Source of the DNA: Paracamarosporium sp. OC-R06-R3
Taxonomy: Eukaryota > Ascomycota > Dothideomycetes > Pleosporales > Didymosphaeriaceae
Reading direction: 5' to 3'
Assembly (NCBI GenBank): GCA_019828545.1
Contig: JACVRA010000274.1
Coordinates: forward strand, 41,641-105,640
DNA length: 64,000 bases
Within the stretch, counting starts at the first letter, position 1. Each line of letters begins with the position of its first letter. The notes below the pieces were generated by a model. The model was given only the letters and a program-made list of their open reading frames with translations, made no database searches and was not told the origin of the DNA. The position numbers and the translations under genes are program-made. Of this stretch, positions 1 through 11,740 are shown piece by piece.

Positions 1-968
1 CTCCCTGCTGTAGTATTACTCGGCATTGTATTTGGAGGGACTGGCGGAAATTGAACGGCCACTGGCAGCATGTCAGAATCGCCGTCTTTGGTCGACATAG
101 TGAAGAAACAAAATGTAGCCTCCTGGTTTACGAGCGTCAGGTACAGCATAGGGTATGCTGAGCCGTTCTTTTGAGACTCTCAGGTGGACACGACGTACAC
201 TTGTCTTGTGATGGGAAAAGCACGACGTGAACGAGTCAGCATCTTCTACCACGCCGCTACTGTGGGCTGAAAGAAGCACGTCTAGTCGTCACATACTTTG
301 CGCCGCCAAGTTGCACCACGGTACGGCCTACAGCAAAGCCAGGTCCCATCTACAACTCGGTTGAAGAGAACGGGCTCACAAAGTAGTGTTTCGCCCACTG
401 CGAGATCAGGCTTCAGTGGAGAAGTTGTCGGACTATTTCGGGATTAGAGTGAGTGAAGGGGGCTGTTCAATGGGGCAGTCCGGACAGACCCAAGGTTCGC
501 CCAATGTACGGCCAACACAAACCTGTCTGAAATGAGGATGCATGCAGTGACGCTGGTATGACGAGGGTGTGTAGGAACGAGCACTCGGCATGGAAAGTCG
601 CGAGTCTGAAGACTCTGCAGCCACAATGAAGGAGTGAATTGAGTGAAAAACAAGCGACAATCTAAGTAATACTACACCAGTAAAAACACAATCTGATCCT
701 CCGCCGCGTCCGCTCAGCAGAAGCCCCTAAAAAAGAAAGACCCTGACTCACGCTAGTCAACAGCGAAAGAGTGAAGTAAAGAAGAAACACGCGTCAATTT
801 AGACAATATACACTCGTAAAAATACAATCCAGTCCACCAACGCCACAATCCAGACATAAAACAAAAAAGAACCACGCACCAATTTTAGTCCAATCCAATT
901 CACCGCCACACACATCCACAGAAGTCCCAGCCAAGAACGATCCGTCCCGTCAAGCCAACAGACGAGCC
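1..968. other. Intergenic, no supported gene
   Basis: I see no convincing gene here. Open frames exist on both strands but lack recognisable domains or clear splice signals. Two similar stretches, near 661-702 and 797-838, share a CGTAAAAATACAATC-like core about 136 bp apart, which suggests an old duplication in non-coding sequence. Confidence 0.5.
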
Positions 969-1790
969 TCACACCGGCCTCGACGCCAACTCACGAAAGT
1001 ACTGATCGACCTCATTCCCTGGCAACAGATGAATCCCACTCCTCATCACCTTCGCATGCCTCCTCATCTGTAGAAGCTCTCCGATCTTCTCCCCGGCAAT
1101 GAGCTCGATCCAATGCCAGGACTCGTCCGATAGTAGTCCTGGAGTCCCACTCCGATTCAGCTTGGCCAGAATCTCACGCGGAGACTTCCATCCCACGCGT
1201 ACGCCCTCGTCAGCGGATTTCTCGTGGCCGTCCATCATGATGTCGTCGTTGGACGGATAGATCGTTTCGTCGTCGGAGTCGTTTTCGGAGTCGTCGCCAT
1301 CGTCCTGTACACATATCTCTTCATCCGCCTCAATAAGCATCTTCTCCTCGTCCGGGATCATCGCCGCAATGTACCGCAGCTTTCCAGGATAGTGCTTCAG
1401 TCCATCCCAGAGGTTCCGCATCCCACAAAGAGTCACGCTCGCTGCGTTGCCCCCCTCTCCAGACCGGTACATCAAGTACCACGTGCGGCATGGCGCGAGC
1501 CGCTCCTCGAAGCGCTGACCATCCGACAGCCAGGCGAGGTCGTAGTAGAACCCGGCGTGCCTGGAGCATGTCGCCATGATGTTGCAGGTGCACAGGACGG
1601 TCACGGAGATCGGGTAGCCTGCGTAGAGGCTGGCCTGGATCGGCCAGAGGATGGCACAGTATCTGCCGGTTTCAAAGCGTCGTCTGCAGGGGATGGGGAT
1701 GGAGAGCGTGTGGTCCATTACGTCGGGGCGGGGGAGGCCGTTCTCGTCGTCGATGCAGGCCTTGCCGGTGAAGGACTCGAAGTAACACAT
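969..1790 (-). CDS. Hypothetical protein with acidic linker
   Basis: This is an unspliced open frame of 273 codons, read from the ATG at 1788-1790. The frame continues upstream, but that extension is low-complexity and looks like leader sequence, so I chose the start at MCYFESFTGKAC. The N-terminal half is rich in cysteine and aromatic residues (CYFES, CRRRFETGRYC, CTCNIMATC). The middle, near residues 150-175, is an acidic run of D, E, N and S. The C-terminus is basic and helical and ends LASRPV. I do not recognise a family. The paired cysteines suggest a metal-binding or disulfide fold, but that is only inference. It stands alone, with more than 2 kb of gene-free DNA upstream. Confidence 0.6.
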   Translation of the reverse strand: MCYFESFTGKACIDDENGLPRPDVMDHTLSIPIPCRRRFETGRYCAILWPIQASLYAGYPISVTVLCTCNIMATCSRHAGFYYDLAWLSDGQRFEERLAPCRTWYLMYRSGEGGNAASVTLCGMRNLWDGLKHYPGKLRYIAAMIPDEEKMLIEADEEICVQDDGDDSENDSDDETIYPSNDDIMMDGHEKSADEGVRVGWKSPREILAKLNRSGTPGLLSDESWHWIELIAGEKIGELLQMRRHAKVMRSGIHLLPGNEVDQYFRELASRPV

Positions 1791-2300
1791 TTTGCTTGTT
1801 TGTTGAGTAAGAGGCGAGGCAATGGTGGATTGTAAATTGTAGATTGTAGATTGAATGGGAAGACTGAAGATGAGGTGGATGGATGGTGAGGAGGTATTGG
1901 GTCCAGACGGGATCATATGGGAAACTTGGGGAGAAGAAATGACAAGGGTACGATACTTTCTTTCAACATACGGAGATGCGAGCTCGATCGTGAGTGTGCA
2001 TCTGCCTTGGGTCAATCGGTGTGATGTCCTGCATGTGGCTCCCGATTTTTCCTCCATGAAGACCTATGGCATCCAGAAGTTCTATCCAGGCTGCCCATCT
2101 GAGCAAGATACTTCCACGCCCCACAGCTGATACCATGCCTCACAGCTGCGCTGCAACCGGCGCCCCACTGAGACAACCCCTGGTCAAGAGCTAGCTCCCG
2201 CTCTCTAGTCCGCGTCCGGCCCGTCCCGCATATGTCTAGCCTTCGTGAGCACGACAAACCTCAACCCAACCCCCACCTCGATATGATATCTCAGCTCATT

Positions 2301-2520
2301 GACGACAACCCAGAGCCCAAACCAAAGAGTATCGTTACACCTCAGCAGATATCCTCTTCCCCGAACGCCATGGCACCATCCGCCTGACGCCCACCCACCG
2401 CCACGAGAACTCAGTGGCCAAAGACGCACCACAGGTACTGCTTCCCGCTGGACCGCCTCTCCATCCCCACTCACCGACGACAACCCAGCGCCCAAACCAA
2501 AGAGTAGCCCCTCGCCCACC
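2301..2520. repeat. Two-copy repeat, 175-bp period
   Basis: The string GACGACAACCCAG followed by GCCCAAACCAAAGAGTA occurs at 2301 and again at 2476. Similar context follows each copy, including CCACGGCACCATCC-like sequence. This is a diverged direct duplication with a period of 175 bp. No coding role is visible. Confidence 0.6.
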
Positions 2521-2983
2521 AGCTACCCGTCTCCCCGCCCTGCCAGGCCAAGCCACGGCACCATCCACATGCCACCAACTGCACGAAGACTCCATCGTAT
2601 GACGCACAACGCATTGCCTCCGAGCCCGGCCAAGCCAGGCCTGGACCACGCGGGATGTCCTCGTCCCCGGTAGGCCCCCATATCAGCATAGATTAGCGAC
2701 TCAGACGTCGCCCGAATACGACGCTTAGGCAAACAGAAACCGGTGCATGACTGGACGCTACCTGCGATGCTGTTGCGGGGGGTACGCGCATACGACAGCG
2801 ATCCTGGGTCCCGGGTCGTCCCTCGCCCCCTCAAGAGCATGTGTCATCGTTGTGCTGGCCCGTCTTGTCCGACACACCGCGACACACAAACGGTCGGTCT
2901 GCATCTGCACTCTGCTCGTCCTACCCACCCATCCACCCACCCAGCACCCGTGCCCATTCGTCTTCTCCCGTCCAGTCCAGTCC

Positions 2984-3040
2984 ATGCACACACGCACGCG
3001 CGCACGCACGCACCCGTCCATCCCTCCCTCCCTCCCTCCT
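2984..3040. repeat. CA/CG dinucleotide and CCCT microsatellite
   Basis: An alternating CACACGCACGCG-type purine/pyrimidine run is followed directly by a (CCCT)n run. The first part could adopt Z-DNA; the second is a polypyrimidine tract. It lies in gene-free sequence. Confidence 0.8.
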
Positions 3041-3431
3041 CGCAGGTATCCGAGTCCAGCCTCGCGCTTTACGCCCTCCCCATCCCTGTGTCCAGGTTCA
3101 TGGATCCCCGCGAAACAAGCAAACAATCATGCAGACCGAGCATCTCCCCTCCCTCGTAAGCACGGAAGGACCTCCGCGTGCGCGTATCCGCATGCATGCA
3201 TGCAGGATGGTTGGGGCGGAAGAGTGGGCACGCAGGTAGGCCGTGTCCTGGGGGCTCATCGGGTTGCATCGGGTTGGGTTTGCTATGTGGCGTTCCACAT
3301 AAGGAGATGCCCGACGGGAGGACAAAGTAGAGGGAGGGAGGGGAGGGGAAGGGCGGCTTGTGCTTTATTTTGGTGCACCTGCTGTGAGGTGCATGCTTCG
3401 TGGTACGGGCTTCGTGAAGAGTCCGGGGCGG

Positions 3432-3604
3432 GGGATCGCGCTGTTGAGGGGCAGTGGAATCGGGGGCTTGCTTGTTTCGAGGGATACGAGGACGTCGTGG
3501 GTGAATGGTACTGTGGGACGTGGGATCATGCTGTTGCAGAGGATAGTGGAATTGGGGGTATTGCCTTTTTTTTTTCTGGAGGGTACGAGGACGTCGTGGG
3601 CGAG
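3432..3604. repeat. Tandem duplication, 90-bp period
   Basis: Two direct copies begin at 3432 and 3522. Both start GGGATC(A/G)(C/T)GCTGTTG and both end TACGAGGACGTCGTGGG. The second copy contains a run of T. The copies are diverged, so the duplication is not recent. Confidence 0.65.
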
Positions 3605-4002
3605 GGATGCTGCGGCGGGGAAGGCGGACTCGGACTCTGTGGGAGATGGAAGGTAGGCACCAGGGAGAACATTTGGAGACAGACGGGGTGGGGTGGGATT
3701 TGGACGGAGGCACTGTAGTGATAAATACATATTTTGATATACAAAGTTTTGTGACGGACGCTGAGCGCATTCGGTAGAGCGAAGACGCTCATCACATACC
3801 GCGAGGTAATGAACAATATGGCACTTCCAGCTCCACCCTTCTTACATGTGCTGTGACTTTGGACCGTCGAAGTCGCAGCTGAACCCCGAGCAGAGCGATG
3901 TACGACAAGCGGAGAAAGAGACGCGTCGCGTTGGACATGTAGTAGCCAGCCCGCCAGCTTCCCACACTTTGACCCACTCCGACCAGACAGCCAGCCAACC
4001 CA

Positions 4003-6133
4003 TCAGCACAAAATATTCCACACCTTTTTCCACCTCGGCCACTGCGCCTGTTGCGCCCTCTCCTCGGCGAGGATGGCCGGTAAATCCATCTCGCGCCGCC
4101 CAGATGTGATGTCGATCTCGTCAACGCGCTTGAACCGTGTCTTCTTGACGACCTTGAAAACGACGTAGCAAGACACGACGATGGGGAACGCAAGGTACGC
4201 TTTGAAGAAGCTCTCGACGAGCTCTGTGGTAGACATGTCGGCGTACCCGACGGGCGCGAAGCCAGTCCAGAACTGCGCGACCAGGACAAGCCCGTTGAAG
4301 ATGAGGCCAGCCCATGAGCCGTAGACGGTGGCTTGGGAGCGGAAGGCGAGCTCGTCGAGCGTGTGGCCTCGGTGCTTCCACGCCTGGCGGAAGCGGATGT
4401 GGCAGAGGCAGATGGAGCCCCAGTTGAATATGGCTGAGAGGCCCGAGATGGCCATCATCCACGCGAACGCTTTGTCGCTGGTGTCGGAGCCGGCAGCTAC
4501 AATGTACGATATGAAGCCGAACAGTGAGGAGAAGAGGATGGCGACGAGGGGGCGCCCGGAGCGATCGATGTAGCCGAAGATTTTGGGCGCCTGGCCGCGG
4601 TCGGCGAGCGCGGCAATGGTGCGGGACGAGCCGTAGATGGAGGAGTTGCCGACGGAGAGGACGGCGATGAGAATGACGACGTTCATGATGGATGGGACCA
4701 CGTTGATGCCAGCATTGCGCACGGCAATGACAAAGGGCGAAGCATTGGCGTCGGTCGAGCCGGAGCCAAGCAGCTTTTCGTCATTGTATGGTACCAGGCA
4801 TCCGACAATCGTCAGTGAGACCATGTAAAACTAGCACGGTAAGCTTTTGTTAAGTGTATCGTGAGCCGTCATACCAGAGTGATTCTCCAGAACACCTGCT
4901 TCACGGCCTTTGGCAAAGTCTTGCGTGGATTCTCTGTCTCGGCAGCGCACAAGCCAACCAGCTCGGTGCCTTGGAAGGAGAATGCAGCAGTTCTGGGGGC
5001 GCAAAGTCAGTGTTGTGTTCGAAGATTGAAGGGGTGTGTGGAAGTGGATGTCTGACCATGCCTGAGAATATCAGACATGAAGACAAGGTCTGAGAAGTTC
5101 AGACAATCGCCAGCACGAGCACCCCACTTTGCACCTGGCATTACTTACACAAAGACAGAACACAGGCCCTTGAAGCCATTGTTGAAAGCTCCGGGGTCGT
5201 ACCTAACAGCATGAGTGAGCAGCCGCACCCTTGAATCGAAGGTCCAACTCCAACTCACCAGTACTTAGCGCCAAGGTAGCCATTCCCACCAGGGACACCA
5301 CCCGTGTCAATGATGATACCAAGAATGATAAAACCGATGACAGCCGTGACCTTAATGATAGAGAAGACGAACTCGGCTTCTCCATAGCCCCTGACGCCGA
5401 ATAGGTTGATGGAGATGATGACGAAGAGGAAAATGGTGACCCAGGCAGCGGGGTTGGTGGACCTCGAGCCGCTCCAAAAGTTGAGCGTGATGGAAGCAGC
5501 GACGATTTCGAGGGGGAGCGTCACAAGCCAGGAGAGAGCGTAGCTGGAAGAATCTTTAGCCAAAAAGCAGGCACTTTGCGGCGAGAAACGTACTTCCACG
5601 CCATGGCAAAGCCCCAGGCGGGGTCCAAGAAACGCGAGGCATAGACTGCGAAGGAGCCCGCTACAGGGAACGCCACGGCAAGCTCGCCTAGGGCTTGCAC
5701 GGTGCAGAACAACATGATGCCAATGAGGCCGTAGGCCAAGATCAGGGATGCAGGACCACCACTGGACAAGGCAGAGCCTGAGCCGACGAAAAGCCCAGTG
5801 CCTAGAAAACAAAGCATCAGCTATCTTCTCGGCGCTGCAAACAATCTGGAACGTACCAATGGAGCCCCCGATGGCTATCATCTGCAAGTGCCTGTCCTTG
5901 AGCTTCATGCTCAGCGCAGGCTCAGCAGGCGGCTGGTCGGGCAGCGGGCGGCCATCCTCATCCAACGCCTCCGTCACCATCCTCGCATTGGGGTTCCGCC
6001 TGAAGCTGTCGGTGAAGGTTGCCCATCTGGAGCGTGTCTTGACTTCTGTCTCGCCGTAGGCCTGCTGGCCCGAGGCGACAGACGGCGAGCCATAGCCCTT
6101 CTCTTTTCCGTGTTCGATGTCTGCGTCGGCCAT
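4003..6133 (-). CDS. Amino-acid permease, YAT family (GAP1/AGP-like)
   Basis: A plasma-membrane proton/amino-acid symporter of the yeast amino-acid transporter family. Six exons on the minus strand fit: 5857-6133, 5594-5801, 5259-5543, 5149-5202, 4875-4992 and 4003-4830, 1770 nt in total (589 aa). Recognisable features are a hydrophilic N-terminus, the family signature in TM1 ([14 protein letters not shown], split by intron 1), the [11 protein letters not shown] segment of TM2, the [16 protein letters not shown] block, and a hydrophilic C-terminus ending WNILC. The start [10 protein letters not shown] gives the usual length. Introns are 44-56 bp except the fourth (4993-5148), which is 156 bp. 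Substrate range cannot be told from sequence; GAP1, AGP and DIP5 types are all possible. It has no functional neighbours. Confidence 0.9.
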
Positions 6134-6838
6134 GTTGACTGCGGCACGGTGATGGTCAAGCGAAGCTGGGCGAGGCGCGAGGCGCAGAGGCACACGCTGC
6201 CCGTCCGATCTGCCGACAAAGAATGACGTTGACAGGGTCGCCCAGGGCAAACCACATGCAATACCGTATCGTATAGGGTGCGAGAAAATGCCGCAAGTCT
6301 AAGCAAAGCCAACTGTGCCGTTGCGCGGCACAGGCTGTCACGCTGCATGCGCATTATAACGGCGCAGTGCGTCGGTATGCACTCCGGACCGCTGAGAGGA
6401 GGCACAGCAGCCCTCGGCGGCCCCAAGGTGAACCGGTGCGGTGTGGACGCAGCTCGGAGCGCACAGGACAGCGACGATCGTTTTCATCCCTTATCGCAGC
6501 GTTGCAGCGGACCGCGAGTGAAGGGGGGGTTTCGGGTGATTGGCGCGTCTCCACACTCCGTATCACAAGCTTCGACCAAGCACTCACAAGCTTCGCCCCC
6601 GGTACGCACCAAGAGAGGCCTGCGATAAGACAACAAGAAACCGTTGAATCAGCGAAAGAGGCAGGGGGTGTCGGATGATTCGAGAAATCCGATGTGCGAG
6701 GTGGTGGCATTGCAGGCGTGGGGTCAATGCCGCAGTGACGAGGCGTGGGCGCGCGACGTGGCAGGCGACGGGTTCGGATGAGGATAGGACAGGCGAGTAT
6801 ATGCAGTGTCTCTGTGGAGAACTGCACATGTTTGCGAG
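6134..6838. other. Upstream region of the permease
   Basis: No gene is supported. The section next to 6133 is presumably the permease promoter. Open frames on both strands here lack recognisable domains. The degenerate repeat field begins just beyond. Confidence 0.45.
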
Positions 6839-7440
6839 CTTTCTGGGGGATGTTTGTCGTCTTGGTTGCACGTCCAGGTTGGAGGATGGGAGGCCGCACA
6901 TCCGTTGGGAGGCCGCACCTCCACGTTGCATGGCCGGTATATTGCTTTCTACAGTTTGTTTGTCGTCGTGGGTTGCACATTCATGCTATAGGTTGTTTGC
7001 TCATTGGGAGGCCGCACATGTTTGTCGCTCTGGGTTGCACGTCCAGGCTGGAGTGGGAGGCCGCACATCCAGGCTACAGAATGTTGGGAGGCCGTACCTC
7101 CACGCTGCATGATCGGTATATTGCTTCCTACACTTTTGTTTGTCGTCGTGGGTTGCACATTCATGCTATAGGATGTTTGCTCATTGGGAGGCCGCACATG
7201 TTTGTCGTTCTGGGCTGCACGTCTAAACTGGAGGGTGGGAGGCCGCACATCCACGCTGTATTGCTTTCTACAGTTTGTTTGTCATCGTGGGTTGCACATT
7301 CATGCTATAGGTTGTTTGCTCATCAGGTGGACGTACATCTAGGCTCCACATTGCATGGTCGGTATATTGCTTTCTACGGTTTGTTTGTCGTCGTGGGTTG
7401 CACATTCATGCCATAGGATGTTTGCTCCTCGGGAGGCCGC
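6839..7440. repeat. Degenerate tandem repeat array I
   Basis: The phrase GTCGTGGGTTGCACATTCATG recurs at about 6964, 7144, 7282 and 7387 (one copy has an ATC variant), so spacings are roughly 180, 138 and 105 bp. Between copies lie GGGAGGCCGCACAT modules and GGTATATTGCTT(T/C)CTAC modules. The array looks like a 180-bp unit shortened by internal deletions. Open frames across it follow the periodicity and are not evidence of a gene. Confidence 0.75.
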
Positions 7441-7519
7441 GCATCCACGCCACATATACCGGTATCCCGTGTTTACGAACTTTCTACGGCATCTTCTACC
7501 GTTTTAGGTTGCATCCCCG

Positions 7520-8240
7520 GTGGTACTGTGCTCTGGATATGCATGTTTCGCCTTCCATATTGCTCGGATGCTTTGTAGGCTGCACAGGAAAAGGCAGATG
7601 CGAGGCAAGCATCGCCATCCTACCCGTGCATACACGCCTGGTCCATTGGACGGGGAAGGCAGACGTGAGCCGATCCTGGGTGTGTGGGCAACCAAATGCA
7701 TGTTTCACCTTCCATATTGCTTGGATATGCACAAGAAAAGGCAGATGAAAGGCGAGAATTGCCGTCCGAAGTGTGCATACACGCCTAGTCCATTGGACGG
7801 GGAAGGCAGACGTGAGCCGATACCAGGTGTGTAGGCAGCTGAATGCACGTTTCCTTTTGCCTATTACTTGGATGTGCACGAGAAAAGGCAAATGAAAGGC
7901 GAGCATTGTCGTCCGAGGTGTGCATAGATCACTCGGATGTTTGCTTCCCCAAATTACCCGGATGTTTGCGTAGTGGGCGGGGAAGGGCGGACGCGAGCCG
8001 ATCCTAGGTGTGCAGGGAGCTGAACCCATGTTTCCTTTCGCACATCACTCGGATGTTTCGTGGGGCGCACAAAAAAAGGCATATGCCGTCCTAAGTGTGC
8101 ATATGCGCCTAGTCCGTCGCCTGAATGCCTTTTTCCTTTTCCTTGTTACTTGGATGCCTAGTGGGCGGGAAGGGCAGGTGTGAGCTGGTGGCCTGTTCTC
8201 CATCCTGAGTGCGCATATGGACCTATCCCGTCGCCTGGAT
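7520..8240. repeat. Degenerate tandem repeat array II
   Basis: A second repeat family directly follows array I. The core GGCAGACGTGAGCCGAT recurs near 7660 and 7807, with a diverged copy near 7985, flanked by AAAAGGCA(G/A)AT and CATGTTTC modules. The first two copies are 147 bp apart, a multiple of three, which keeps a frame open on the minus strand through the array. No domain is recognisable in that frame. Confidence 0.7.
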
Positions 8241-8394
8241 GCATGTTTCCTTCTGCATGCTTCGCACAGCAGACGAGAACAGGCAGAGGCGAACCGCGCA
8301 TCTCCGTTGCTGAGCCTTGTTCATGATCAGCGGCCGCCTACGGTCCGATCGCTCCGTGCGGTCCGAGGATTCCACCTTGTCTGTTTTGGGAAAT

Positions 8395-8645
8395 CAATAG
8401 GACACAGCAGCTCTTTATTACGAGGCGTATGTCAGGAGACCGATGATATCCAGCAGTCCTTCATTCTACGGCGTCGCTTTCATGCACAAGATCCCACGTC
8501 TATCACAGTGCCAATAAATGCCTCGCCTGTTTTAGGAAGCTGCTGGCACCCGGCAGTTCTTTTTTACGAGGCGTAGTCCCGATGCACCAGACACCACATA
8601 TGTTGGGGATCGATAGCGCCCGACAGTCTCTTTTACGAGGCAGTC
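8395..8645. repeat. Short diverged repeats with TTTTTACGAGGC core
   Basis: Three copies of a CAG(T/C)(T/C)CTTTTTTACGAGGC-like block occur near 8408, 8553 and 8619. They continue the repeat field but belong to a different family from arrays I and II. Confidence 0.5.
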
Positions 8646-11600
8646 TTTCTGAACAGACATCCGTTTAGGCAGTCGTTAGGACCACTGGAATCCACAGAAT
8701 TTTCACATTGCCAGATGTAGATATCTCAGATTGGCCAATGTGATGGTTGATATCTTCCACAACCATGCCTTTGGGATTTGGCGCTCGTATCGAGATTGCT
8801 GCAACATGTGAATGCATCATCCTCTCGTCATGCTGCCCAAACATGCAAGGATACCTGGGCCATCATCTTCTGCCTGCGAGCTTTCTGCCTGATGTGCTGT
8901 CGTGTCCTGAGGTTGCGTTCCCGATGCCCGGGCGGGCACCCGCAGGGCCAGCCTTGTCTGAATTCCACGCAACCAACGTGTTGTTCCAGTCCAAGGGATC
9001 CTGTGCTCGGACTTTGTCAAGTGTTCTGTACCGACGCCTGACATAATGTTCCTCCACGCAGCCTGCCAAGAGAGCAGCCTTATTTCCCACTGCCATGAAC
9101 GAGCCCATCTTTCGGTATTCACCTAGGGATTCTGGCGGTTTGAGGTTTGCGCTGAGCTCGTTGCATCTGTTTGATAGTGCATATGTGTCAACCATGTGAC
9201 CGGTATATAGATACCTCTGGCAATTCACCTTGGCCAGGTCAATTAATCATCCTTCTACCACTCAGTACCTCCTACTAATGAAGCCCATTTGACAATGTCT
9301 CCAGTGCCCACCTCCTATTCATGTATGCCTAAATCCAAAGCGAACAGGGTCCGTGAAGTCAATTGAAGACACAGGGGTAATTAGTCATTGCGTTCGCACT
9401 CTTGGCCAGATAACTGTGGGTACCAGACAAGATACCACGATAGGTTTTGAAAAGAGCGTGTAGGGAATGCTGGAAAGACTGATTGAGTCTTCGTCTTCCT
9501 AGTTTCTACGAGTTTTGTTAGTAGAAATTCTAGTTGTTGACCTCACTTTACCTTCGATCTTGATATCGCGTAATAAGCTCTCCATGTCCGTGTAACGCCT
9601 TCCTGGCACTTTGCGATAGTGGAATGACGCACGTCTAGGCAGTCTAGTCGAGGGAGTTCCTCAAAGGGATAGGCGGCCTCGATCTCATTGACCGAAAAGG
9701 TAGAATACGGCTTAGATCCGGTGACTCCGTGACGGTCTTGTAGAATGTAGAGCCAAGAGTGAACATCTCGCTTTGGACACAAATGCTCTGAATACTTGAT
9801 TGTAAATAGTTCGACTCATAGCAGGTCAAGTATGGCTCTCCATCGATTGCCGACCCTGCGAAATCTGCGACCTTAGCGTTGAGATTTTAATCGATGAAGA
9901 TAATACTATAGGAGACATTGCCGTGAAACACGCCTTTGAAATGGAGAAAGATGTGTAGTATTATTTTTGACGAAAAATTCGGCATATGCTTTAGTACAAA
10001 AAAAGATACAAAAAAGGTAATTCCCCTGGGAATCGGCACAAGAGTAGGGTGTAATAAAAGAAAGTGCAAAAAAAGGTTGGCTGGACCAGGGTTCGAACGC
10101 GCAAGCCGTAGGCTTAGCATTCGGCAAATGGAGAAAGATAATGGTCGAGGTAGCCTGTTGGATCTAGCGAAGCTTCGTGGCAGGCGGGACTGGCTCGTGA
10201 TGTTCCATGCGGTATTGTCAGGTGGGATCATGATGGGTAAACTCCAAGAGGATTCCATTCTCCCCGGGGCCGTGGTATTTGAGAATGAGGGGTACTTATG
10301 TGGATTAAAGCCTTTGATAGGCACTGAAGCTAACAATGCTAGCAAGATGGAGTACTAATAGAATGATGGAATGAATGTCTTTCCAAGATCGCGCCGTTTC
10401 TCGACTCCGGAAACGAAATACTTCGGCGATGCAAAGGAAGCCAATGCCCAATGCACATACAAGCACCGCAGGTAGCTGCTGATGTACCATCTTGTATGCA
10501 AGTATGAACTGTTAATCAAAGAAGGCAGAGCTCTATAACGGTATCTGTTTTACCGATGCAGGCGATATATCAGTGAGTAAACTACAGGTCTTGAGGTGGT
10601 CAAAACTGATCATGCTGATTAAGAGAATCTGATTGAGGCAGTGTTATACTTTGTACCCGTCTTCGCATGAGCGGTCTTTACGTGAGCAGGTTTTCAGGGC
10701 TAGCGGCTCTCAGCGCATACAAGAGAGCGAGACGAAGCATCTACGATAGCCGTTTATGTTGAAATTAAATTACTCATAAGCTATAGTACGGGCATGAGTT
10801 ACTAGGTGTTTCGAGTCAACCCATTGATCGTGAAAGGGTGATGCTTCTGAAGTGGATCGAGGATGCTATCCTTGCTGCGACCTAACATCCAACGCCTGCA
10901 CACAGCTTGTCGGTGCTCCAAGTATCCACCACATACTGCGCAGTTTTTGTATTGCCAATAGGGGGTTTCAAGAGGAATAAGATTATGCATATGGGAATAG
11001 AAGCAACTGGGATTGTTGGAAGAAGCAGGAAAAGGGCAGAAGATAGCAACACGACTATCTATTGTAGATAGATATCAACATCAGACCCCGAGGACGATGC
11101 CTGGATAAAGCGGTATGAAACAAAGTCTTCGCTCCCATATCCACGCGTTGCTCGAACAGGGCGCCCTGCCGCAGCTCTCAATTGTGGAATAGATCTATAC
11201 GGTATATATTGTAATTTAGCGGTTTTGTATTACTGCAGCGAATGTCGACATACATCAACGATATTTTTGGGATCGTCGAACGGACAAATCTAATCTCAGA
11301 TGGAATATGGTGAAGTGCAGCTTTCCATCCAGGTGGAGGCATATTTCAACCGTTCGAGGTCCTCACTCAGAACGGTCTCAATCACTCTTCCGCTTATTCT
11401 CATTTGGGATGAGCATTGGGAGTTATTATTCGCTGGTGATTTAAATGGGGTGGTTCAGATAATCGATTCCGTTGATTTTGACGCTACGGTAGACGTTGTT
11501 GGTTGCGATACGATCTTGATGGTATTGAGATTAATCATCGAGTAAATGGAGGGTACCTTCTTGGAGTGACTTGAAGAAAACGTTCTTATAACTAAATAAA

Positions 11601-11740
11601 TGCCGGGGCCCTGGATGTCTCTTGTGCATAAGCGCAATCATCCCTTCAACAGCATCATTATCACGCGAGCACCAACCAATTGCACCTTGAATAAAGCATA
11701 CTTATAATTCTCTGCCTTGGTAGAGTGCGGTCACAGACAT
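8646..11740. other. Gene-poor stretch
   Basis: About 3 kb without a gene I can support. Frames near 8.75-9.23 kb and 9.9-10.36 kb stay open for 80-150 codons but show no family motif. A tRNA-like fragment lies at 10080-10125. The rest is moderately AT-rich with no long repeats. Confidence 0.4.
10080..10125 (-). pseudogene. tRNA-Ser-like 3' half (degenerate)
   Basis: Read on the minus strand, TGCTAAG looks like the anticodon loop of tRNA-Ser(GCU). It is followed by a stem-like variable region and then a TTCGAAC loop and CCAGCC end. The T-stem does not pair well and there is no 5' half with a D-arm, so it is not a working tRNA. It may be a decayed tRNA or a tRNA-derived SINE head; the resemblance could also be chance. 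Confidence 0.25.

Larger units (their letters stand above)
1791..4002. other. Intergenic, pyrimidine-rich and repetitive
   Basis: This gene-poor stretch is dominated by C/T-rich low-complexity sequence on the plus strand and by short duplications, which are listed separately. The many overlapping open frames here are a by-product of the skewed composition; none has a recognisable domain. The last part is the 3' flank of the amino-acid permease. Confidence 0.5.

Noticed and set aside
433..660. Open frame of 75 codons on the minus strand
   Set aside because: No domain, no splice signals, and overlapping frames of the same length are open on the same strand.
2205..3770. Many long overlapping frames on both strands
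   Set aside because: The sequence is C/T-rich and low in stop codons; translations are Pro/Arg/His-rich without motifs.
7496..8029. 177-codon minus-strand frame across repeat array II
   Set aside because: It follows from a 147-bp period in a tandem repeat; there is no recognisable domain and no clear start context.
8863..9228. 121-codon minus-strand frame
   Set aside because: No family resemblance and no supporting neighbours; it cannot be told from chance.
9887..10345. 152-codon minus-strand frame, with an equally long plus-strand frame opposite
   Set aside because: Neither has a family motif; one overlaps the tRNA-like fragment.
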